DNA of 8,263 nucleotides from Thermoleophilia bacterium (GTDB lineage: Bacteria > Actinomycetota > Thermoleophilia > Gaiellales > Gaiellaceae), in contig JAICLM010000086.1 in assembly GCA_025927435.1 (NCBI GenBank), forward strand, positions 1-8,263, given 5' to 3'. Positions 1 through 5,406 of the stretch are shown here, in pieces. Made by a program: the position numbers and the translations under genes. The first letter of the stretch is position 1. Every line of letters starts with the position of its first letter. The notes beneath the pieces are model-generated. The model ran no database searches. It saw only the letters and a list, made by a program, of their open reading frames with translations, and had not been told where the DNA came from.

Positions 1-1
1 C

Positions 2-292
2 GGCTTCAAGGAGGTGATGGCGTATTCGCTCGCGGCGTATGCCCGGCTGTGCCTCCTCGAAGACGACGCCGCGCGCGCCGCGTACCTGGCAGGAATCGCG
101 GACCGGCTGCTGACGGACGCCGGCCTCCAGCTCCAACCCGCCGAGCACGCGCTGTTCGAGGAGGCGAAGGCGACGGCGGAGCGAGAGCTCGGCAACGGCT
201 ATGCCACCGCGCACCACGCCGCCATGGCCGCTCCGCTCGAGGAGGCGCTCCGCGAGGGCGGTGTGCTCGCCGATGCGCCCGCTTCTCCCTAG
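2..292 (+). CDS. C-terminal fragment of a TPR-like helical protein, probably a large ATPase/LuxR- or SARP-type regulator
   Basis: The frame is open to the left edge and ends at TAG 290-292, so only about 96 C-terminal residues are visible. The fragment is Ala/Leu/Glu-rich and entirely helical in character. It opens with a helix around AYSLAAYARLCLLEDD and continues with a second around ARAAYLAGIADRLL. It then has a PAEHALFEEAKATAERELG segment and ends with an APLEEALREGG helix. This pattern (small-residue TPR-like helices, 'PxEhxxFExxxxxxxxxLG', then 'xxLEEAhxxG') resembles the extreme C-terminus of large actinobacterial ATPase/TPR transcriptional regulators, as I recall that family. No DNA-binding or ATPase domain lies inside the window, so the function is an inference. 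A GTG at 14 and an ATG at 17 are in frame, but the helical pattern continues upstream of them, so I treat the gene as 5'-truncated. The metallopeptidase gene follows 11 bp downstream on the same strand. Confidence 0.6.
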   Translation, partial: GFKEVMAYSLAAYARLCLLEDDAARAAYLAGIADRLLTDAGLQLQPAEHALFEEAKATAERELGNGYATAHHAAMAAPLEEALREGGVLADAPASP

Positions 293-303
293 GATCGAAG
301 CCG

Positions 304-654
304 ATGGACGAGGACGTCGCAGCGGGCTTCGAGCAGCTCGTGTCGGACGCGCTCGACGAGTTGCCGGACGAGATCCGCGACCTGATGACGAACGTCGCCG
401 TCACCGTCGAGGACGAGCCACCGCCGGGCGAGAACCTGCTCGGCCTCTACCAGGGCGTCCCGTGGGGCAATCGCGGGCCGTACTACGCAGGCGCGCTGCC
501 CGACAAGATCACGATCTACCGCCTTCCCCTCGAGCGAGTCTCCGGCGGCGATCCCGAGCGTCTGCGGGCGGCGGTGCGGCGCACGGTCTTCCACGAGATC
601 GCCCACCATTTCGGCATCAGCGACCAGCGCCTCGTCGATATCGACCGCTACTGA
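304..654 (+). CDS. Small zincin-like metallopeptidase (PF06262/DUF1025 family)
   Basis: This is a 116-residue protein, the usual length for the family. It has an acidic N-terminal helix (roughly residues 1-35), then a beta-rich middle containing ENLLGLYQGVP and LPDKITIYRLPL. The C-terminal helix carries the zinc-binding motif HEIAH at residues 97-101, followed by HFGIS and Asp107. The two His residues and the catalytic Glu98 are intact. Asp107 is the likely third metal ligand by family analogy. There is no signal peptide or membrane segment, so it should be cytosolic. The family is common in actinobacteria and its substrates are not well established. I chose ATG at 304 because the family-like sequence starts there and an AGGA sits about 9 nt upstream. 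The frame is open further upstream only as a GC-rich shadow. It probably shares a transcript with the preceding gene and converges with atpC. Confidence 0.88.
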   Translation: MDEDVAAGFEQLVSDALDELPDEIRDLMTNVAVTVEDEPPPGENLLGLYQGVPWGNRGPYYAGALPDKITIYRLPLERVSGGDPERLRAAVRRTVFHEIAHHFGISDQRLVDIDRY

Positions 655-669
655 GCGGCTGAACGAAGA

Positions 670-691
670 GCTGCGCCTGAAAACGCGCAGC
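670..691. terminator. Hairpin between convergent genes, probable bidirectional terminator
   Basis: A perfect 7-bp stem pairs GCTGCGC (670-676) with GCGCAGC (685-691) around an 8-nt loop. On the + strand it is followed by GTTTCC. On the minus strand it is followed by a pyrimidine-rich TCTTCGTTC. It lies in the 46-bp gap between the stop of the metallopeptidase gene (654) and the stop of atpC (701), where both transcripts need to end. The T-tracts are short, so intrinsic termination would be weak by E. coli standards. The position is the stronger argument. Confidence 0.5.
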
Positions 692-700
692 GTTTCCGAG

Positions 701-1123
701 CTAGCTCGCGCCGCGGACCGTGAGCTGGTTCTCGGCGTGGCGGATGCGCTGTTCCAGCTGCCAGCGGTCGGCGGTCGAGTCGCCGGCGTCGACCCTGGCG
801 AGCTCCTCCTGAGCCTCCTCCAGCTGACGGCGCGCCCTGGCCTCGTCGATGTCCGCGGCCGCCACGGCGTCGTCGACGAGCGCGATCGCGCGGTTCTCGA
901 GCACCTGGAAGAAGCCCGGGCCGGTCGCGAACTCGCGCACCTCGCCGTCGCCCAGGTGGACGCGGGTCGAGCCCGCGCGCAGCATCGCGACGAGCGGGGC
1001 GTGCCGTGCGAGGACGCCGATCTCCCCTGCGGCGCCGGGAACGATCAGCATCTCGGCGTCACCCTCGTACGCCGGGCCCTCCGGCGTCACCACCGAGACC
1101 GGGAAGAGCGGATGGTCGGCCAT
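701..1123 (-). CDS. atpC: F-type ATP synthase epsilon subunit (F1)
   Basis: This 140-residue protein is within the usual epsilon length of about 130-140. It is part of the rotating central stalk with gamma, couples rotation to the c-ring and can inhibit ATP hydrolysis. Residues 1-86 form the N-terminal beta-sandwich, with the conserved GEIGVLARHAPL at 33-44. Residues 90-140 form the two-helix C-terminal domain, including a long charged helix. IDEARA at 92-97 matches the I(L)DxxRA ATP-binding signature described for Bacillus PS3 epsilon, so ATP-sensitive inhibition is possible but inferred. The ATG start lies 2 nt after the atpD TAG (TAG-GC-ATG). There is no strong Shine-Dalgarno sequence, so it is probably translated by coupling to atpD. 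It is the last gene of the atpDC unit and faces a hairpin just past its stop. Confidence 0.96.
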   Translation of the reverse strand: MADHPLFPVSVVTPEGPAYEGDAEMLIVPGAAGEIGVLARHAPLVAMLRAGSTRVHLGDGEVREFATGPGFFQVLENRAIALVDDAVAAADIDEARARRQLEEAQEELARVDAGDSTADRWQLEQRIRHAENQLTVRGAS

Positions 1124-1125
1124 GC

Positions 1126-2610
1126 CTAGGCTGCTTCGGTTTCGCCGGAGTCGGCCTGCTCGTCGGCCTCCCGCTGCGCGGCGTCGTCCGGCTCCTCGCC
1201 GCCGAGCTCCTTCCCACGCTCGACGGCCGCCTCGATCGGCCCGACCATGTAGAAGGCCTGCTCGGGCAGCTCGTCGTGCTTGCCGTCGAGGATCTCCGTG
1301 AAGCCGCGGATCGTGTCCTCGAGCTTCACGAACTCGCCCGGCGTGCCGGTGAACTGCGCGGCGGTGAAGAACGGCTGCGAGAGGAAGCGCTCGATCTTGC
1401 GGGCGCGCGCGACGATGAGCTTGTCCTCGTCGGAGAGCTCGTCGATGCCGAGGATGGCGATGATGTCCTGCAGGTCGGCGTAGCGCTGGAGCACCTCCTG
1501 CACGCGTGTCGCGGTCGCGTAGTGCTCGGGAGACACGGTTCCCGGCTGCAGTGCCCGGGAGGTCGAGCGCAACGGGTGCACCGCTGGATAGATGCCCTTC
1601 TCCACGATGCTGCGGTCGAGCACCGTCGTGGAGTCGAGGTGCGCGAACGTGTTCGCGGGTGCGGGATCGGTGAGGTCGTCGGCCGGCACGTAGATCGCCT
1701 GCACCGACGTGACCGAACCGGTGCGCGTGGACGTGATCCGCTCCTGCAGCTGCCCCATCTCGGTGGCGAGCGTCGGCTGGTAGCCGACCGCGCTCGGCAT
1801 GCGGCCGAGCAGCGCCGAGACCTCGGAACCGGCCTGGACGAAGCGAAAGATGTTGTCGATGAAGAGGAGGACGTCCTGGCCCTCGTCGCGGAAGTACTCC
1901 GCCATCGTGAGGCCGGAGAGACCGACGCGGAGGCGCGCGCCCGGGGGCTCGTTCATCTGGCCGTAGCACATCGCGACCTTGTCCATGACCCCCGACTCCT
2001 GCATCTCGAGCATCAGGTCGTTGCCCTCGCGCGTCCGCTCCCCGACGCCCGAGAAGACCGAGACGCCGCCGTGCTGGAGCGCGACGTTGTGGATCAGCTC
2101 CGTGATCGTCACCGTCTTGCCGACCCCGGCGCCGCCGAACAGGCCGACCTTGCCGCCGCGGACGAACGGCGCGATCAGGTCGACGACCTTGATGCCCGTC
2201 TCGAAGATCTCGATCGCCGGCGAGAGGTCGCCGAACGCCGGCGGGTCGCGGTGGATCGGCCAGCGCTCGCCCTTCGCGGCCTCCTTGCCGTCGACCGGGT
2301 CGCCGATCACGTTCCAGATCCGGCCGAGCGTCTGTTCGCCGACGGGCACGGAGATCGGCTGCCGGGTGTCGACGATCGCGACCCCGCGGGCGAGCCCGTC
2401 GGTCGAGTCCATGGCGACGGCCCGGACGCGATCGTCGCCGAGGTGCTGCTGCACCTCGGCAATCAGCTCGCGCGAACCGCCGTCCTCGGGGACCTGGATG
2501 CTGAGCGCATGGTTGATCTCCGGCAGCCGGTCCGGGAAGACGGCATCGAGCACGACGCCCTTGATCTCGACGATCTTTCCCGTGTTGTTGCCGTTGCTCT
2601 GGTCGGCCAC
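1126..2610 (-). CDS. atpD: F-type ATP synthase catalytic beta subunit (F1)
   Basis: This 494-residue catalytic subunit is a little longer than usual because of an acidic, Ala-rich C-terminal tail (about residues 465-494). An N-terminal beta-barrel occupies roughly residues 1-85. The nucleotide-binding domain has the P-loop GGAGVGKT at 159-166, the catalytic-Glu segment GERTREGNDL, and the Walker B strand VLLFIDNIFRF. The C-terminal helical domain carries the DELSDED lever at 390-396, a conservative variant of DELSEED. All key catalytic residues are present. The start is GTG at 2610, supported by a strong AGGGGAG Shine-Dalgarno at 2622-2616 with a 5-nt spacer. It is separated from atpG by about 2.7 kb containing two other genes, one of them opposing. 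It therefore needs its own promoter, presumably in the divergent gap shared with nhaA. atpC follows 2 nt downstream. Confidence 0.98.
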   Translation of the reverse strand: MADQSNGNNTGKIVEIKGVVLDAVFPDRLPEINHALSIQVPEDGGSRELIAEVQQHLGDDRVRAVAMDSTDGLARGVAIVDTRQPISVPVGEQTLGRIWNVIGDPVDGKEAAKGERWPIHRDPPAFGDLSPAIEIFETGIKVVDLIAPFVRGGKVGLFGGAGVGKTVTITELIHNVALQHGGVSVFSGVGERTREGNDLMLEMQESGVMDKVAMCYGQMNEPPGARLRVGLSGLTMAEYFRDEGQDVLLFIDNIFRFVQAGSEVSALLGRMPSAVGYQPTLATEMGQLQERITSTRTGSVTSVQAIYVPADDLTDPAPANTFAHLDSTTVLDRSIVEKGIYPAVHPLRSTSRALQPGTVSPEHYATATRVQEVLQRYADLQDIIAILGIDELSDEDKLIVARARKIERFLSQPFFTAAQFTGTPGEFVKLEDTIRGFTEILDGKHDELPEQAFYMVGPIEAAVERGKELGGEEPDDAAQREADEQADSGETEAA

Positions 2611-2615
2611 TGAGT

Positions 2616-2622
2616 CTCCCCT
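2616..2622 (-). promoter_or_regulatory. Shine-Dalgarno of atpD, fixes the GTG start
   Basis: The minus strand reads AGGGGAG followed by a 5-nt spacer and GTG. It is the clearest ribosome-binding site among the complete genes here, which fits atpD being the first gene of its own transcript and not coupled to an upstream gene. Confidence 0.7.
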
Positions 2623-2638
2623 GCTGCTCGAGTTGGGC

Positions 2639-2680
2639 GCAGCTCGCGGGCTGCCCCGGCGAGGCGTACTGCCGGGGGCA
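2639..2680. repeat. Two overlapping, mutually exclusive inverted repeats in the atpD leader
   Basis: Hairpin A pairs TGCCCCGGC (2652-2660) with GCCGGGGGCA (2671-2680), giving 9 pairs with one bulged G and a 10-nt loop. Hairpin B pairs GCAGC (2639-2643) with GCTGC (2650-2654) around a 6-nt loop. The two share bases 2652-2654, so they cannot both form fully. No T-tract follows on either strand, so a simple terminator is unlikely. They could be a leader regulatory structure for atpDC, a protein operator, or a chance product of high GC. Confidence 0.4.
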
Positions 2681-2741
2681 CTCTAGCCAAGCCGATTCGC
2701 GCTCCTCGGTGGAACCGACCGCGTTTGCGAAGCTTGCCGGC

Positions 2742-4643
2742 ATGGCCGAGACGGACGTCTCCACTGCACCATTCAGCGGCCGGACCGCGTGGACGCGGAA
2801 CCTGCAGACGCCGCTCCGCGCCTTCCTCGCGACGGAGACGGGCAGCGCCGCCGTCCTATTCGCCGCAGTGATCGCCGCGCTGGTCTGGGCGAACGTCGAT
2901 CAGGCCTCCTACGAGCGGGTCTGGACGACGACGCTGTCGATCCGGATCGGCGGTCACGGGATCTCGCAGGAGCTGCGCGGCTGGATCAACAGCGGGCTGA
3001 TGGCGTTCTTCTTCTTCGTGATCGGGCTCGAGGCGCGGCGCGAGTTCGACCTCGGCGAGCTGCGTGAGCGGCGGCGCGTCGCACTCCCCCTCCTCGCCGG
3101 GCTCGGCGGGATGGTCGTCCCCGTCGTGATCTACCTCGCGATCAACGCGGGGCACGACACGATCCACGGCTGGGGGACGGCGATGTCGACCGACACGGCG
3201 TTCGCGCTCGGGCTACTCGCGCTCGCCGGGTCGGGCCTGCCGGACCGGCTCCGGGCCTACCTGCTCACGGTCGCGGTCGTCGACGACATCGTCGCGCTGC
3301 TCGTGATCGCGATCGCGTACAGCAGCTCGATCTCGGTCGTGCCGCTCCTCGTCGCGTTCGGGATCTTCGGCTGCATCCTGCTGGTACGGGCCGCCGACAT
3401 CCACGTCGGCGCCGTCTACTTCGTGCTCGGGACGGCCGTCTGGATCGCGTTCTACGAGGCGGGCGTGGACCCGGTGGTCGCGGGACTGATGGGAGGCGTC
3501 ATCGCGCTCGCGTATCCCGCGCAGCGGAGCGACCTGGAGCGGGCAAGCGACATCTTCCGCCTCTTCCGCGAGCAGCCGACCGGTGACCTGGCGCGCACCG
3601 CGCGCGGGGCGCTGAAAACGGCCGTCTCGCCGAACGAGCGGCTGCAGTCGCTCTGGCATCCGTGGACGAGCTACGTGATCGTGCCGCTCTTCGCGCTGGC
3701 GAACGCCGGCGTGCACCTCAGCATGGGTTTCCTCTCGACGGCGTACACAGCGCCGGTGACGCTCGGGATCATGTTCGGCTACGTCCTCGGCAAGCCGATC
3801 GGGATCGTGGGAGCGACCTGGCTCGCGAGCCGTCTCAGCCGCGGGCGCCTGAGGGCCCCGGTCGGCTGGGCGTCGGTGGCGGGCGCGGGCACGATCGCCG
3901 GAATCGGCTTCACGGTCTCGATCCTCATCGCCGATCTCGCGTTTCACGGCGTCGAGCTCGACGAGGCCAAGATCGGCGTTCTCAGCGCCGCAGTGCTGGC
4001 CGCGACGCTGACCTGGCTCGTCGTCCTCGTGACGCGGCGGCTGCCACGCCGCACGCGCATCCGGATGCTGCTCGGCACCCCCGACCTCATCGTGGACCTC
4101 GCGGATCCGGTCGACGCGGAGCAGGACCACATCCGCGGCCCCGCCGACGCGCCCGTCACCGTCCTCGAGTACGGCGACTTCGAGTGCCCCTACTGCGGCC
4201 AGGCCGAGCCGGTGCTGCGCGAGCTCCTGCGCGACTTCGGAGACGTCGCCTACGTCTGGCGCCACCTGCCGCTGAACGACGTCCACCCGAACGCCCAGCA
4301 GGCGGCGGAGGCCGCCGAGGCGGCCGCGGAGCAGGGCGCGTTCTGGGAGATGCACGACCTGCTCCTCGACCACCAGGACGCCCTGGGGTTCCGCGACCTC
4401 CTCGGCTACGCGCGAGAGCTCGGCCTCGACGGCGAACGCTTCGAGCACGACCTGCGCACCCGATCCGGCACGGGACGCATCGCGCGTGACGTCGACTCGG
4501 CCGATTTTTCGGCGGTCTCCGGGACGCCCACCTTCTTCATCAACGGCCTGCGCCACTACGGCGCCTACGACATCGCGACGCTGACGGCCGCCGTGAAGGC
4601 AGCGCGTGCCCGCGAGCTCGTGCGGCCTACGAGCGAGAGCTGA
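2742..4643 (+). CDS. nhaA: NhaA Na+/H+ antiporter fused to a DsbA-like thioredoxin domain
   Basis: This is a 633-residue two-domain protein. Residues ~25-431 form an NhaA antiporter with many hydrophobic segments. STDTAFALG carries Asp151 (equivalent to E. coli D133). VVDD carries Asp181/Asp182 (equivalent to the ion-binding D163/D164 pair). LGKPIG carries Lys351 (equivalent to K300). All transport residues are therefore present, and exchange of Na+ or Li+ for H+ at the inner membrane is expected. The transmembrane part ends in a basic RRLPRRTRIR segment, which puts the following domain in the cytoplasm. Residues ~455-628 form a DsbA/Thioredoxin_4-type domain with the redox pair CPYC at 482-485 and the cis-Pro loop GTPTFF (Pro596). 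Such fusions are known in actinobacteria. I prefer ATG at 2742. An in-frame GTG at 2709 would add 11 residues, and neither start has a good Shine-Dalgarno. The gene diverges from atpD and its end overlaps the nucleotidyltransferase gene by 17 bp. Confidence 0.95.
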   Translation: MAETDVSTAPFSGRTAWTRNLQTPLRAFLATETGSAAVLFAAVIAALVWANVDQASYERVWTTTLSIRIGGHGISQELRGWINSGLMAFFFFVIGLEARREFDLGELRERRRVALPLLAGLGGMVVPVVIYLAINAGHDTIHGWGTAMSTDTAFALGLLALAGSGLPDRLRAYLLTVAVVDDIVALLVIAIAYSSSISVVPLLVAFGIFGCILLVRAADIHVGAVYFVLGTAVWIAFYEAGVDPVVAGLMGGVIALAYPAQRSDLERASDIFRLFREQPTGDLARTARGALKTAVSPNERLQSLWHPWTSYVIVPLFALANAGVHLSMGFLSTAYTAPVTLGIMFGYVLGKPIGIVGATWLASRLSRGRLRAPVGWASVAGAGTIAGIGFTVSILIADLAFHGVELDEAKIGVLSAAVLAATLTWLVVLVTRRLPRRTRIRMLLGTPDLIVDLADPVDAEQDHIRGPADAPVTVLEYGDFECPYCGQAEPVLRELLRDFGDVAYVWRHLPLNDVHPNAQQAAEAAEAAAEQGAFWEMHDLLLDHQDALGFRDLLGYARELGLDGERFEHDLRTRSGTGRIARDVDSADFSAVSGTPTFFINGLRHYGAYDIATLTAAVKAARARELVRPTSES

Positions 4644-5406
4644 GCTCGCGCGCCTGGACATACTCGACGAAGGCGACGGCGCGCTCCATCGAGCCCGCCG
4701 GCGGCGGCGCGTTCCATCGCACCAGCCGGTCCTCCCGGACCTGCCCGATCAGGTCGTGCCACTCGGCCGGCAAGACCTCGGTCGCCCAGTCGAGCGCGCC
4801 CGGCTTCGTGATCACCTCGCCGTGCTCGAGCGTGTAGAGCATCCGGCAGGCGGTCTCGACGAGGTAGCGCTGCGTCCAGCTGATGTCGAACGGGGCCCAG
4901 CTCCTCACGTCGTCGAGCAGGTTCTCGATCTGCGGCCGCATTGCCGCCTGCAGCACGGGAGCCGGGACCTCGCAACAAAACTGGCGCGGATCCGTGCCGG
5001 CCATCACGAGCGGCCGGTTGAGGAGGATCCAGCGGACGTCCTCGACGTTGCAGTGCGGCGACCACAGCATCTCGCGCTTCCCCCGATCCACGTAGAGCCA
5101 CGGCCGTCCCAGGGTGCCGAGGGTCTCGAGATCCCCGCGCGGCGCGTACGAGCCTTCGAGGTTGGAGGCCCAGTAGCCCGGCCAGCTCGGGATCTCCTCG
5201 TGCAGCTCCCGCAGCGCGCGCTCCTCGTCGCCGCTCAGAGCGCCGTCCACGACCACGAGGAAGTCGCAGTCGCTCCCCGCGTCGCCACCTCCGAGCGCGA
5301 ACGAGCCGGTGAGGTAGATGCCGACGAGGTCGTCGCCGAGCACCGACGAGACCCGGGCGACGAACCGCGCCAGAAGGTCGTCGAGCTCGGGGAAGGCGGT
5401 CGTTAT
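4627..5406 (-). CDS. AadA-like nucleotidyltransferase (MNT domain plus DUF4111-type C-terminal domain)
   Basis: The protein resembles ANT(3'')/AadA aminoglycoside adenylyltransferases, about 260 residues, which transfer AMP from ATP to a substrate hydroxyl. The N-terminal nucleotidyltransferase domain has GS at 34-35 in LTGSFALGGG and the metal-binding DCD at 46-48, followed by a hydrophobic strand. The C-terminal helical domain has YLVETACRMLYTLEHGE and KPGALDWATEVLP, which match the pattern of the AadA C-terminal domain. The catalytic core is intact; the substrate is unknown, and resistance should not be assumed. The start is unclear. Similarity reaches the ATA at 5406, which overlaps the atpG TAA, but the first ordinary start codon in the domain is GTG at 5343 (238 residues, losing an N-terminal helix). 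Numbering here is from 5406. The gene is co-directional with atpG, probably on its transcript, and converges with nhaA. The product is soluble with no signal peptide. Confidence 0.85.
   Translation of the reverse strand: MTTAFPELDDLLARFVARVSSVLGDDLVGIYLTGSFALGGGDAGSDCDFLVVVDGALSGDEERALRELHEEIPSWPGYWASNLEGSYAPRGDLETLGTLGRPWLYVDRGKREMLWSPHCNVEDVRWILLNRPLVMAGTDPRQFCCEVPAPVLQAAMRPQIENLLDDVRSWAPFDISWTQRYLVETACRMLYTLEHGEVITKPGALDWATEVLPAEWHDLIGQVREDRLVRWNAPPPAGSMERAVAFVEYVQARELSSRS

Larger units (their letters stand above)
2611..2741. promoter_or_regulatory. Divergent atpD / nhaA intergenic region
   Basis: These 131 bp are the only space for a promoter for the atpDC unit on the minus strand and for the antiporter gene on the + strand. 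Directly visible are the atpD Shine-Dalgarno at 2616-2622 and two overlapping inverted repeats at 2639-2680. I found no convincing -35/-10 pair on either strand. A TAGAGT near 2690 on the minus strand matches a -10 at four of six bases but has no partner -35 at a suitable distance. The presence of promoters is therefore inferred from gene orientation alone. Confidence 0.45.

Noticed and set aside
8..19. A perfect AAGGAGGTGA ribosome-binding match followed by ATG near the left edge, as if a small gene started here
   Set aside because: The SD core is only about 2-3 nt from the ATG at 17, too close for good initiation, and the helical protein sequence continues in frame upstream of it. A truncated larger gene is the better reading.
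1423..1443. DELSDED in place of DELSEED in the beta subunit
   Set aside because: Glu-to-Asp is conservative, and such variants are tolerated in this motif; not enough to flag as unusual.
1006..2613. A 535-codon open frame on the + strand opposite atpD
   Set aside because: It is an antisense shadow of a GC-rich real gene. Its translation is Arg/Asp/Leu-rich low complexity with no family resemblance.
2652..2680. The strong GC hairpin upstream of atpD as an intrinsic terminator
   Set aside because: No run of T follows on either strand, and both flanking genes diverge from it, so there is no transcript that needs to end here.
1124..2764. A long upstream extension of the atpC frame through atpD, suggesting a fusion
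   Set aside because: The part over atpD is low-complexity shadow sequence. Epsilon has a proper ATG at 1123 right after the atpD stop.
3213..4661. A 482-codon open frame on the minus strand opposite the nhaA fusion
   Set aside because: It is an antisense shadow. The composition is dominated by Arg, Asp, Glu and Val with no domain, while the + strand has clear NhaA and thioredoxin motifs.
2611..5402. The inserted block as a mobile element
   Set aside because: I see no transposase, integrase, terminal inverted repeats or flanking direct repeats. Base composition looks like that of the neighbouring genes.
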